In this document: piece by piece, positions 8,883 through 18,717 of the stretch | Layout of the letters: the number at the start of each line of letters is the position of its first letter | Position numbering within the stretch: position 1 is the stretch's first letter | Assembly (NCBI RefSeq): GCF_000720115.1 | Contig: NZ_JOIR01000008.1 | Span: 121,763 to 185,762, forward strand | DNA length: 64,000 nt | DNA from: Streptomyces sp. NRRL F-2580 | Lineage (GTDB): Bacteria; Actinomycetota; Actinomycetes; Streptomycetales; Streptomycetaceae | Direction: 5' to 3' | Program-made: the position numbers and the translations under genes | Notes under the pieces: generated by a model | Told to the model about the DNA's origin: nothing | What the model saw: the letters and a program-made list of their open reading frames with translations, nothing else | The model's database searches: none

Positions 8883-9878
8883 ATGCCTCTCGTACCGCCC
8901 CGGATCAGCAGGCGCCACGCCCTGCGGGTCCTGGTGGCCGTACTGGCCGTGCTCGGGGTCCTCACCTGGTGGTTGAAGCCCTTCGGGGAACCGGAGCTGC
9001 ACGGCGAGCTGACCTTCAGCACGGGCGCCCGGACCGGCGTCTACCACCGGTACGGGCAGCTGCTGCAGCAGGCGCTCGCGCGGGACGCGCCCGGCGTGGA
9101 CGTCCATCTGGAGACCAGCGAGGGCTCACAGGAGAACCTGAAGCGGGTGGCCTCCGGTGAGGCGGACTTCACGGTGGCGACCGCGGACGCGGTCGCCAAG
9201 TACCAGCTCGACGGGAAGCCGCGCGCGGACCTGCTGCGCGGGGTCGCCCGGCTCTACGACGACTACGTGCAGCTGGTGGTGCCGGCCGATTCCGCGGTGC
9301 AGTCGGCCCGGGACCTGAAGGGCAAGCGGGTCGCGATCGGCCAGCCGGGGTCCGGGGTGCGGCTCGTCTCGGAGCGGCTCCTGAAGGCGGCCGGGCTGGA
9401 CCCGGTGCTGGACATCACGCCGGTGTCCATAGGGATCGACACCATGCCGGCCGAGTTGGAGGCGGGCCGGATCGACGCCTTCTTCTGGTCCGGCGGCCTG
9501 CCGACGAACGCGGTGCGCGAGCTGTCGGAGCGGTACCAGATCCGGCTCGTGCAGCTCGGCGACCTGGTGGAGCAGTTGCAGGGCAGCGGCAGTCCGGCGC
9601 GCTACTACCGGACGGCGGTCATGCCGCAGGACGCGTACGCGCGGGCGCGCAACACCAGTGCGGTGACGACCCTGGCCGTGCCGAACCTGCTGGTGACCAC
9701 GGCGGAGACGGACCCGAAGCTGACGGAGCAGCTGACGCGGACGGTGATCCTCGGCCGCGACCTCGTCGGGCGCGAGGTGCACGCGGCGCAGCTGGTGGAC
9801 CTGCGGACGGCGATCTACACCGATCCCCTGGACCTGCACGAGGGGGCGGGCCGGTACTACCGGTCGGTCAAGCCCTGA
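8883..9878 (+). CDS. TAXI-family TRAP transporter solute-binding protein (orphan)
   Basis: A 331-aa exported or membrane-anchored binding protein of the TAXI family. The N-terminus has RR at residues 10-11 and a hydrophobic stretch (about 13-27), then GELTFSTGARTGVYHRYGQLL, the hallmark start of TAXI domains, and KGKRVAIGQPGSGVR in the middle. TAXI proteins deliver ligands to a TRAP permease, but none is encoded in the neighbourhood. It may serve a distant permease or a sensing role. It starts 31 bp after the LysR gene on the same strand. Confidence 0.88.
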   Translation: MPLVPPRISRRHALRVLVAVLAVLGVLTWWLKPFGEPELHGELTFSTGARTGVYHRYGQLLQQALARDAPGVDVHLETSEGSQENLKRVASGEADFTVATADAVAKYQLDGKPRADLLRGVARLYDDYVQLVVPADSAVQSARDLKGKRVAIGQPGSGVRLVSERLLKAAGLDPVLDITPVSIGIDTMPAELEAGRIDAFFWSGGLPTNAVRELSERYQIRLVQLGDLVEQLQGSGSPARYYRTAVMPQDAYARARNTSAVTTLAVPNLLVTTAETDPKLTEQLTRTVILGRDLVGREVHAAQLVDLRTAIYTDPLDLHEGAGRYYRSVKP

Positions 9879-9938
9879 GGTCCCCTACGAGCCCTACGAG
9901 GCCGAGCCGGAGGCCGAGCCGGAGGCCGAGCCGAGGTC

Positions 9939-11021
9939 CTACGAGGACGGCGGCGACGGCAGCAGCATCATCGCCGCGGCGGCCGCGCCGATCAGGCCCG
10001 CGTGCGTGCCCAGGGTCGCCGGGACCACCCGGAGTTCCTTGACGAAGGAGAGCGTGGCGTAGGCCGCGAGGTGGGTGCGGATCGGGGCGAAGAGGATGTC
10101 GCCGGAGGCGGCGACCCCGCCGCCGATGACGGCGATGTCCGTTTCGACGAGGGTCGCGGTGGCGGCGACGGCGGCGGCCAGCGCACGGCCCGCGCGGTCG
10201 AAGGCGGCCAGGGCGATCGGGTCGCCCGCGGCGGCGGCCGCGGCCACGCCGGCGGCCGAGGCGTCCCGCGCGCTCCCCGCGCCGTTCGCGGGGTCCGCCT
10301 GGTCCGCCGTGCTCCCGCTGTCCGCTCCGGTCCCGCCGTTCACGGCTCCGGCCGGGGTCCAGCCCTGCTCCCGGGCCCAGCGGGCGATCGCCGTGCCGGA
10401 CGCGATCGACTCGACGCAGCCGCGGCTGCCGCAGACGCACGGCTCGCCGTCGAAGGCCACGCTGATGTGGCCGATGTGCCCCGCGTTGCCCGTGGGGCCG
10501 GGGTGCAGCTGGTTGTTCAGGATGAGGCCGCCGCCCACGCCCGTGGAGACCACCATGCAGAGCGCGTTCGCGTGGCCCCGGGCCGCGCCCAGCCAGTGCT
10601 CGGCGGCGGTCATCGCCACGCCGTCCCCGGCCAGTACGGTCGGCAGCTCGGCCCCGCGCGCCGCGAGCTCCGCCGCGACCCGGGCCTGGACCGGGAACTC
10701 GCGCCACGCCCCGATGTTCACCGGGCTGACCGTGCCCCGGGAGGTGTCCACCGGGCCGGCGCTGCCGATGCCGCAGCGGACGGCCGAGGTCCACAGCGGG
10801 GAGCCGGACAGGTCGGCGACGACCTCGGTCACCGCCGCCATGACCCCCTCCGCGTCCACGCCGCGCGGGGTCGCCCGGCGGGTGGTGGCGGTCATCGTGC
10901 CGTCGGGGTGCACCAGCGCACCGGCGATCTTCGTACCGCCGATGTCGATCGCCACCGTCAGGCCGGCGGCCGCCGCGGCGGCGGCGCGCGGTGCGGGGAA
11001 GGGGGCGGTGGGGGTGATCAC
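9939..11021 (-). CDS. ROK-family sugar kinase
   Basis: A 360-aa ROK protein. The ATP-binding DIGGTKIAG motif lies at about residues 26-34, the sugar site HPGPTGNAGHIGH near 172-184, and the zinc motif CVCGSRGCVE near 191-200. There is no N-terminal HTH, which argues for a kinase over a NagC-type repressor. A Gly/Ala/Ser-rich insert (about 222-255) is unusual. It is the third gene of a minus-strand set after the LacI gene (22-bp gap), next to glycosidases, so it likely phosphorylates a released hexose or N-acetylhexosamine. Confidence 0.88.
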   Translation of the reverse strand: MITPTAPFPAPRAAAAAAAGLTVAIDIGGTKIAGALVHPDGTMTATTRRATPRGVDAEGVMAAVTEVVADLSGSPLWTSAVRCGIGSAGPVDTSRGTVSPVNIGAWREFPVQARVAAELAARGAELPTVLAGDGVAMTAAEHWLGAARGHANALCMVVSTGVGGGLILNNQLHPGPTGNAGHIGHISVAFDGEPCVCGSRGCVESIASGTAIARWAREQGWTPAGAVNGGTGADSGSTADQADPANGAGSARDASAAGVAAAAAAGDPIALAAFDRAGRALAAAVAATATLVETDIAVIGGGVAASGDILFAPIRTHLAAYATLSFVKELRVVPATLGTHAGLIGAAAAAMMLLPSPPSS

Positions 11022-11042
11022 GGTGGCGGCTCCAGGAAGGGT

Positions 11043-12119
<1,077 letters not shown>

Positions 12120-12127
12120 GGCCTGCC

Positions 12128-12486
12128 TCATTCGTCCTTCGGGTGCGTCACGCGTGGCGGAATACGGAGGGCAATGGCCGGACCGTACGCGATCCTGCCC
12201 TGGCAGGCGGCCTTGACCGCGATCCAGTACTCCCCGGGAGGGGTGTCGAGCGGCGGCCGCAGCTCGAACCCCACCTCGGCCGGCCCGTCCGGCGGTACGT
12301 GCAGGGGCAGGGCCGCGGGCGCCGTCAACTGCCAGGTCCCGTACGGGGACACGGCGTAGTGACGTACAGCGGGCCGGCCGGACGCTCCCTCCGGATCCTC
12401 GCGCGCACCACCTGCGCGGGCGTTTCCGGCGGCCCGGCCAAGAGGGCCGCAGTGGTGACCGTCGTGACCGAAATGCCGCTGTCCAT
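12128..12486 (-). pseudogene. NEW3/Ig-like domain protein, frameshifted
   Basis: The downstream frame encodes a convincing beta-sandwich sequence (VSPYGTWQLTAP, then DGPAEVGFELRPP and GEYWIAVKAACQGRIAYG), resembling the NEW3-type domains attached to glycosidases. It has no start of its own. The plausible N-terminus lies in another frame at ATG 12486 behind GGGAGGTG (MDSGISVTTVTTAALLAG), and the frames join near 12380-12400. The span is 359 bases, not a multiple of three. Either a real inactivated gene or a one-base sequence error. Its end couples to the LacI gene. Confidence 0.55.
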
Positions 12487-12522
12487 TTCCACGCACCTCC
12501 CTGCGATCCGCCGTAGCTAAAC

Positions 12523-12590
12523 CGCATTAGTTCCGCCAGGTTCCAGCGAACAGAGCCCGTGTGTCAACTGGGCTGAAGCGCATAAGTTGC
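12523..12590. promoter_or_regulatory. Candidate operator: near-identical repeats CGCATTAGTTCC / CGCATAAGTTGC
   Basis: In the divergent region between the LacI-containing operon and the glycosidase genes, 12523-12534 and 12579-12590 are direct repeats differing at two of twelve positions, 56 bp apart. They are AT-richer than their surroundings. They could be operator half-sites for the adjacent LacI regulator, though LacI operators are usually palindromic, so the assignment is weak. Confidence 0.25.
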
Positions 12591-12677
12591 CGGGGCGGAG
12601 GCCCTGTTGACTTTCCCCATCCGCACCGGCAGGTTGTGGCCCACCCGGTGAATTCCTCCAGAACTCCAGGACGCCTC

Positions 12678-13931
12678 GTGCCCGATCGCGCGCTCCGCTT
12701 CGGCGCCAACTACACGCCGGCCCGAGGCTGGTTCCACCACTGGCTGGACTTCGACCTCGACGAGGTCAGGGCCGACCTCGACTCGATCGCCGCGCTCGGG
12801 CTGGACCACGTCCGCGTCTTCCCGCTGTGGCCGGTCTTCCAGCCGAACCGGACGCTGATCCGGCCGCGCGCCGTCGAGCAGCTCGTCGCGCTCGCGGACG
12901 CAGCCGCCGAACGCGGGCTCGAAGTCAACGTGGACGGGCTGCAGGGCCACTTGTCGAGCTTCGACTTCCTGCCCGCCTGGACGCGGACCTGGCACCGGCG
13001 CAACCTGTTCACGGACCCGGACGTGGTCGCCGGGCAGCAGGAGTACCTGCGCACACTGGCCGCCGCGCTCGCCGACCGGCCGAACTTCCTGGGCATGACC
13101 GTGGGCAACGAGATCAACCAGTTCTCCGACGCCCCGCACCCCGACCCCGACCGCATCACCCGGGACCAGGCCGCCCGCTGGCTGGAGCGGATGCTCGCCG
13201 CCTGCGAGCGGGGCGCGCCCGGACGGCTGCACCTGCACGCCGAGTACGACGCCGCCTGGTACCAGGACGGGCACCCCTTCACCCCGGCCCAGGCGGCCCG
13301 GCTGGGCGCCGCCACCGCCGTGCACTCCTGGGTGTTCAACGGCACCGCGCAGCGCCACGGCGGGCGCGGGACGGCGACCGAGCAGCACGCCGCGTACCTC
13401 ATCGAGCTCTCCAAGGCCTGGGCCCTCGACCCGCACCGCCCGGTGTGGCTCCAGGAGGTGGGCGCCCCGGCGCCGCTGATCCGGCCGGAGCACGCGGCGC
13501 GGTTCACCGAGGCCACCGTCACGAACGCCCTGGACTGCCCGGACCTGTGGGGCGTGACCTGGTGGTGCTCGCACGACGTGTCCCGCGAGCTCGCGGACTT
13601 CCCGGAGCTGGAGTACGGGCTCGGTCTGCTCACCAACGACCGCCGGACCAAACCGGCCGGCGCCGCCGTGGCCCGCATCGCCCGGGAGTGGCGGGGCCGC
13701 GCGCACCGCCCGCCGGTGCGCTCGACCGCGCTCGCCGTGGACGTCGGAGGGGAGCACGAGGCTCCCGACCGGTCCGTGTGCGCCCCGGGCGGCGCGTTCT
13801 TCGAAGCGTGGGCCGTGCTGACGGCCCGGGGGGTGCGCCCCGCGGTGGTCCTGGCGGAGCGCGCCGAGGACCCGGCCCACCTGTCGGCGCGCGGCATCAC
13901 GGAGGTGCTGCGCGTGCGCGACGTGACCTGA
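12678..13931 (+). CDS. GH5-like glycoside hydrolase (beta-mannanase/mannosidase type)
   Basis: A 417-aa clan GH-A style (beta/alpha)8 hydrolase. It opens FGANYTPARGWFHHWLDFD. The acid/base glutamate is in GMTVGNEINQF (about residue 143) and the nucleophile glutamate in VWLQEVGAP (about residue 260). The substrate is inferred as beta-mannoside from the GH85 neighbour. There is no signal peptide, so it is probably cytoplasmic. GTG 12678 (VPDRALRFG) is the likely start; 39 in-frame codons upstream look non-coding. The next gene follows after 28 bp. Confidence 0.8.
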   Translation: MPDRALRFGANYTPARGWFHHWLDFDLDEVRADLDSIAALGLDHVRVFPLWPVFQPNRTLIRPRAVEQLVALADAAAERGLEVNVDGLQGHLSSFDFLPAWTRTWHRRNLFTDPDVVAGQQEYLRTLAAALADRPNFLGMTVGNEINQFSDAPHPDPDRITRDQAARWLERMLAACERGAPGRLHLHAEYDAAWYQDGHPFTPAQAARLGAATAVHSWVFNGTAQRHGGRGTATEQHAAYLIELSKAWALDPHRPVWLQEVGAPAPLIRPEHAARFTEATVTNALDCPDLWGVTWWCSHDVSRELADFPELEYGLGLLTNDRRTKPAGAAVARIAREWRGRAHRPPVRSTALAVDVGGEHEAPDRSVCAPGGAFFEAWAVLTARGVRPAVVLAERAEDPAHLSARGITEVLRVRDVT

Positions 13932-13959
13932 CCGATCCGATCCTCGTGAGGAGCCCCGC

Positions 13960-16236
13960 ATGGCCCGGACGGACGAGACCGACGAGACCGGCACGCCCGA
14001 CGAGAACCGCGAGAACCGCGAGAACCGCGAGAACCGCGAAAACCACGTGACCCGAGTGACCGGCGAGACCCGCGTCACCGACAGCGGCGTCGCACGTCGT
14101 ACCCCGGCGGCTCCCTTACGGCCGACCCGGCGCGTGGTGCTGGCCGCCGGAGCCGGGGCCGCAGCCCTGCTGGGAGCCTCGGGCCAGGCCCCGTACGCCT
14201 CCGCCGCGCCGGCGCCCGCCCCCGCCGCGCCGGCCCCGGCCGACCTGGCCCCGTACGCCTCGTACTGGTTCCCGGACTCCCTCCCGGCGGGCAGCCCGGG
14301 CCCCGGGATCGTGTGGCGCTCGCTCCTGCGGTGGAGCCCGGAGGGTGATCCCGACCTGGCCCACAACACCGCGACCGTGCCCCTGGCTCAGCGGTTCACC
14401 CCGGTGCCCGCGCACCGGGACGCCCGGGCCGGCCAGGCCCGGATCTCCTCCCTCGTCTCGTTCGGGCCCACCGCCGGCAACCCTTCCCAGGGCTCCCCGA
14501 CCGCGGACTACTACGCGCTCACGCACTGGGCGTACATCGACGAGCTGGTGTTCTGGGGCGGCTCGGCCGGCGAGGGCATCGTGCTCGCCCCGAACGCCCC
14601 CGTGGTCGACGCCGCCCACCGCAACGGGGTCCGGGTGCTCGGCAACGTGTTCCTGCCGCCCGTCGCCTACGGCGGCGATCTCCAGTGGACCCGCGACCTG
14701 GTGCAGCGGGACGCCCTCGGCCGCTTCCCGCTCGCGGACAAGCTCGTCGAGGTGGCGCGGACGTACGGCTTCGACGGCTGGTTCGTGAACGCCGAGACGG
14801 ACGGCGGCGACAGTGCGCTCGCGACGCGGATGCGGGAGTTCCTGCGGGCCCTGCGGGCCGCGGGCGAGCCGTACAGGCTGCGCATCACCTGGTACGACGC
14901 CATGAACGCCACCGGCCGGGTGGGCTGGCAGGGCGCCCTCAACCAGCTCAACCAGGAGTTCTTCGAGGACCGGGCCGGGAGGGTCGCGGACACGATGTTC
15001 GTGGACTTCCGCTGGACCGCGCAGAGCCTGGCCGCGTCGGGAGCGCTCGCCGAGCGGCTGGGCCGTTCCCGCCACGAGCTGTGGGCGGCCGTGGACACGG
15101 AGTCCCGTGGCTGGGACTCCGCCGTCCCGTGGGACGCGATCATCCCGCGCGACCGCGAGCACGTCGTCAGCTACGGCTTCTACCGGCCCGAGTGGACCCG
15201 CAACCACCTCGCCGACCGCTCCCCCGGTGCGTTCCACCTCGCCGACGACCGGTTCTGGACGGGCGAGTCCCTGGACCCCGCCCGGCCCGCACCGGAGTCC
15301 GGGTCCGGGTCCGGGTCCGGGTCCGGCTCCGGGTCCGGCTGGCGGGCCCCGGCCACGGCCGTCGCCGACCGGTCCACGCTCAACGGGCTCCCCTTCGCCT
15401 GCTCGTTCAACACCGGGCACGGGCTGCGCTGGTACGAGAACGGCACGGCCGTCTCCGACACGCCCTGGAACCACCTCGGGCTCCAGGACCGGCTCCCGGG
15501 CCGCCGCTGGGCGGTGGACACCGCCGGCGAACGCCCCTCCGTCACCCTGGACTTCGCGGACGCCTGGCGCGGCGGCTCCAGCCTGCTGGTCACGGGCGCC
15601 CTGACCGCTCCGGTGGTCGTCGGACTGCACTCCACGCGGCTGCCGCTGACCCGCGGGAGCGTCCTGGAGCTGGTGCACGCCGGCGGGTCGGGGCCGGTGG
15701 TGGTGGAGGTCGGCGTGGCCACCCGCGAGCCCGCCGCCCCCGGCGAGCCGGTCCCGTACACGTGGCTGCCCGCCGGGAGCACGGACCGCGGGCGGGGCTG
15801 GCGCCCGGCGCGGGCCGCGCTCGGCTCCCTGGCGGGGAGCACCGCGTACGCCCTGGCGGTACGGATCACCGCGCTCGACACGGTGCCGGTGGTGTGGCGG
15901 CTCGGCGCCCTGTCGGTCCACGACGGCCCCCGCACCCGGCGCCCGGCCGCGCCCACCGCGCTAAAAATCGACGCCTCGGCCCGGCAGGACGGCGGGGCCC
16001 GGCTCCGCCTGTCCTGGCGCGCGGCGGCCGGCGGGGAACGCCGGCCGCGCCACTACGAGGTGTCGCGCCTCCTGCCCGACGGCACCCGCCGCTTCCTCGG
16101 CGGTACCTGCGGCACCGCCCTCTACCTCCCGGCCGTCCCGCGGGCCGGACGGGAGCGCGCGGCCGTCTTGGAGGTCCGGGCCGTGGACGAGCTGTACGCG
16201 GCCTCGACCCCGGCCCGCACCACCCTCACCTGGTAG
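13960..16236 (+). CDS. Tat-exported GH85 endo-beta-N-acetylglucosaminidase
   Basis: A 758-aa enzyme that should cleave the chitobiose core of N-glycans outside the cell. A twin-arginine signal (PTRRVVLAAGAGAAALLGAS) lies at about residues 53-72, preceded by an odd charged extension with four ENR repeats. The GH85 barrel (about 95-440) has FWGGSAGEG, the catalytic NxE motif in GWFVNAETDGG (about 271-281), and the conserved ITWYDAMN. A (GS)n linker encoded by a tandem repeat at about 15297-15340 leads to C-terminal beta-sandwich/FN3-like domains. GTGAGGAG precedes ATG 13960. Confidence 0.9.
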   Translation: MARTDETDETGTPDENRENRENRENRENHVTRVTGETRVTDSGVARRTPAAPLRPTRRVVLAAGAGAAALLGASGQAPYASAAPAPAPAAPAPADLAPYASYWFPDSLPAGSPGPGIVWRSLLRWSPEGDPDLAHNTATVPLAQRFTPVPAHRDARAGQARISSLVSFGPTAGNPSQGSPTADYYALTHWAYIDELVFWGGSAGEGIVLAPNAPVVDAAHRNGVRVLGNVFLPPVAYGGDLQWTRDLVQRDALGRFPLADKLVEVARTYGFDGWFVNAETDGGDSALATRMREFLRALRAAGEPYRLRITWYDAMNATGRVGWQGALNQLNQEFFEDRAGRVADTMFVDFRWTAQSLAASGALAERLGRSRHELWAAVDTESRGWDSAVPWDAIIPRDREHVVSYGFYRPEWTRNHLADRSPGAFHLADDRFWTGESLDPARPAPESGSGSGSGSGSGSGWRAPATAVADRSTLNGLPFACSFNTGHGLRWYENGTAVSDTPWNHLGLQDRLPGRRWAVDTAGERPSVTLDFADAWRGGSSLLVTGALTAPVVVGLHSTRLPLTRGSVLELVHAGGSGPVVVEVGVATREPAAPGEPVPYTWLPAGSTDRGRGWRPARAALGSLAGSTAYALAVRITALDTVPVVWRLGALSVHDGPRTRRPAAPTALKIDASARQDGGARLRLSWRAAAGGERRPRHYEVSRLLPDGTRRFLGGTCGTALYLPAVPRAGRERAAVLEVRAVDELYAASTPARTTLTW

Positions 16237-16240
16237 CGGC

Positions 16241-17653
16241 TCAGGAGCCGTGGGGACCGGTGCGCGGCACGGACACGGTCACCCGCAGCCCGTGCGGCGG
16301 GTTCGTCCCGTAGGAGAGGGACCCGCCGCCCGCGGCGAGCAGCGCGCGGGAGATCGACAGGCCGAGCCCGGAGCCCTTGATGTTCTGGTGGCGTCCGCTG
16401 CGCCAGAAGCGGTCGCCGACGCGGAGCAGCTCCTCCTCGGTGAGGCCGGGGCCGCGGTCGGCGACGACCACGCGGGCGACGCGGCCCTCGGCGGCGACCG
16501 ACACCTCGACCTCCTCACCCTCAGGGGTGAACTTGAGGGCGTTGTCGATGACGGCGTCGAGCGCGCTGGACAGGGCGATGGGGTCGGCCCAGCCGGTGAC
16601 CGCGGACCGGCCCGTCTCGGTGAGCCGTACGCCCTTCTCCTCGGCGTACGGGCGCCACGCGGCGACCCGCTCCGCGGCCAGCGCCCCGATGTCGGTGAGG
16701 CTGATCTCGGCGGAGGCGTGCTCGGCCAGCGCCAAGTCCAGGAGGTCGTCCAGCACCTGGGTCAGGCGTTTGCCCTCGGTGCGTACGGAGGCGATCTCCT
16801 CGTTCCCCTCGGGCAGTTCGAGGGCGAGCAGCTCGATCCGCAGGAGCAGTGCCGCGAGCGGGTTGCGCAGCTGGTGGGAGGCGTCGGCGACGAACGCCCG
16901 CTGCTGCTCCAGTACCTCTTCGACGTTGTCGGCCATCTCGTTGAACGAACGGGCCAGGCGTTGGAGTTCCGGGGGCCCGCCCGCGGCCGCGACGCGCGAG
17001 TTCATGCGTCCGGTGGCGATGCCGTGGGCGGCCGCGTCCAGGGTCTGCACGGGCTTGAGCACCCAGCTGGTGAGCCGCAGGGCGGCGCCGAAGGCGACCA
17101 GCATGGCGGCGGCGAGCCCGCCCGCGATGAGCAGCCAGCCCCGCAGGATCCGGCCGCGCATCAGGTCGGTCGGCGAGTCGGTGGCGACGACCGCGACCAC
17201 GTCGCCGTCGAGGACGACCGGGGAGACGACGAGCAGTCTGCCGTGGGTCTGCCAGGGCCACACCTGCGGCGGGTCGTGGCTGCGCCGGCCGGCGAGGGCT
17301 TCCTCGAAGGCACGGCGGCCCTCGCCGGATTCGGGGAGCTGCCACCAACTGGGTGAGCGGGCCATGTCGTTGTCATCGCGGTAGAAGATGCCGACGCGGA
17401 TGCCGTACAGCTCCTGGTAGCGGGCGAGTTCGAGCTGGAGGGTCTCGCGGCGCGCGTCGGCGCCGGTGGATCCGGAGCCCTGGGCGTCGATGACGAGCTG
17501 GGCGAGGGCGGCGAACCGGGCGCTGTCGTCGATGCGGTCGACCACCACCCGCTGCTGCTGTCCGGCGGCCAGGCTCACCGCGAGCGGGAAGCCCAGCGCG
17601 AGCAGCGTGCCCGCCATCAGGATGACGAGCAGCGGGAGCAATCGGGCGCGCAC
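16241..17653 (-). CDS. gluK: Sensor histidine kinase of the glutamate two-component system
   Basis: A 470-aa membrane sensor kinase. TM1 is about residues 8-30, the extracellular sensor loop about 31-155, TM2 about 170-190, and HAMP about 190-245. HisKA carries the phospho-His in ASHQLRNPLAALL (about 263). HATPase motifs are DNALKFTPEG, DRGPGL and GSGLGLSIS. Start GTG 17653 is 12 bp after the response regulator stop. Position divergent from gluABCD matches the S. coelicolor GluR-GluK system for glutamate sensing; the name rests on recalled gene order. Confidence 0.88.
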   Translation of the reverse strand: MRARLLPLLVILMAGTLLALGFPLAVSLAAGQQQRVVVDRIDDSARFAALAQLVIDAQGSGSTGADARRETLQLELARYQELYGIRVGIFYRDDNDMARSPSWWQLPESGEGRRAFEEALAGRRSHDPPQVWPWQTHGRLLVVSPVVLDGDVVAVVATDSPTDLMRGRILRGWLLIAGGLAAAMLVAFGAALRLTSWVLKPVQTLDAAAHGIATGRMNSRVAAAGGPPELQRLARSFNEMADNVEEVLEQQRAFVADASHQLRNPLAALLLRIELLALELPEGNEEIASVRTEGKRLTQVLDDLLDLALAEHASAEISLTDIGALAAERVAAWRPYAEEKGVRLTETGRSAVTGWADPIALSSALDAVIDNALKFTPEGEEVEVSVAAEGRVARVVVADRGPGLTEEELLRVGDRFWRSGRHQNIKGSGLGLSISRALLAAGGGSLSYGTNPPHGLRVTVSVPRTGPHGS

Positions 17654-17665
17654 GGCAGGAGACCC

Positions 17666-18418
17666 CTAGGGGGCGGACGGGGCGGACGGGGCGGACGGGG
17701 CGGACGGGGCGGACGGCGTGACGAGCCGGTAGCCCACCCCCCGGACGGTTTCGATGAGGGCGGGCATGCGCAGCTTGGAGCGCAGCGAGGCGACATGGAC
17801 CTCCAGGGTGCGCCCGGTCCCCTCCCAGCTGGTGCGCCACACCTCGCTGATGATCTGTTCGCGGCGGAAGACGACGCCGGGCCGCTGCGCGAGCAGGGCC
17901 AGCAGGTCGAACTCCTTGCGGGTGAGCGGTACGTCGGCGCCGTCCACGCTGACCCGGCGGTTGGGCAGCTCGATGCTGACGGGACCGAGCCGGACCGTGG
18001 CGGGCGTACCGGTCCCGGTGGCCGCTGCCTCCTCGGAGGCGCCGGTGCGGCGGGCGACGGCGTGGATGCGGGCGAGGAGCTCGCCGGTGTCGTAGGGCTT
18101 GACGACGTAGTCGTCGGCGCCCATGTTCAGCCCGTGGATGCGGGAACGTACGTCGGCGCGCGCGGTCACCATGATGACGGGGGTGGCGGTGCGCTTGCGG
18201 ATCTTGCCGCACACCTCGTACCCGTCCTGGTCGGGCAGACCGAGGTCGAGCAGGATCACCCCGTAGGGAGAGGCGCCGGGCAGGGCGCCGGCGGACAGCA
18301 GCGCCTGCAGGGCCTCCTCGCCGTTGCGGGCGTGGGTGACCTGGAAGCCGTGCCGGGCGAGGATCGCGGACAGGGCGGCGGCGACGTGATCGTCGTCCTC
18401 GACGAGCAGCAGTCTCAT
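17666..18418 (-). CDS. gluR: OmpR/PhoB-family response regulator of the glutamate system
   Basis: A 250-aa regulator. The receiver domain (1-115) has DD acidic residues at 8-10, phospho-acceptor Asp in ILLDLGLPDQDGYEV (about 57) and the YVVKPYDTGEL lysine. The winged-helix output domain spans about 140-232 (RRVSVDGADVPLTRKEFDLLALLAQ). The last 15 residues are five SAP repeats from a 9-bp tandem repeat. It is divergent from gluA, its expected target, and overlaps nothing. The kinase follows after 12 bp. Confidence 0.9.
   Translation of the reverse strand: MRLLLVEDDDHVAAALSAILARHGFQVTHARNGEEALQALLSAGALPGASPYGVILLDLGLPDQDGYEVCGKIRKRTATPVIMVTARADVRSRIHGLNMGADDYVVKPYDTGELLARIHAVARRTGASEEAAATGTGTPATVRLGPVSIELPNRRVSVDGADVPLTRKEFDLLALLAQRPGVVFRREQIISEVWRTSWEGTGRTLEVHVASLRSKLRMPALIETVRGVGYRLVTPSAPSAPSAPSAPSAP
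17672..17716. repeat. Five tandem copies of a 9-bp unit inside gluR
   Basis: GGCGGACGG repeats five times without a mismatch, and codes for the (SAP)5 tail at the C-terminus of GluR just before its stop. The 9-bp length keeps the frame, so copy number could vary without breaking the gene. Confidence 0.85.
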
Positions 18419-18717
18419 GTCGTCCCCCTCTCCTTATTCTCACTCACGGGCTTTCCCCGGGCATGGTCACACGGATGGCCGCAAGGTGGCCATCATGCAT
18501 ACACGCCGATGCTGAGTCCCACGTCAAGAGGGTTCCGGCACGGCGCGCCTTCCGTTACGCACCCGGTACGCGCCGCATTCGGCCGCGCCGGTGTCGCGCA
18601 CGGAGCGTATCCGGGGGAAGCCGGATCGTTATGCTCAATTCTCCCTCAGATGTGATGACGTTGTGGACGTGACGTCACTACTGTCCTCCCAACCGAGGAG
18701 GACGGAGCAAGAAGCCG
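18419..18717. promoter_or_regulatory. Divergent gluR-gluA control region
   Basis: A 299-bp non-coding stretch between gluR and gluA. It holds both promoters and, at 18669-18678, a perfect 10-bp palindrome GTGACGTCAC 40 bp before the gluA start, within a cluster of TGATGACG/TGGACGTGACG-like words. GluR is known to control gluABCD from this region in S. coelicolor. Which of these bases it binds here is not shown by the sequence. Confidence 0.5.
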
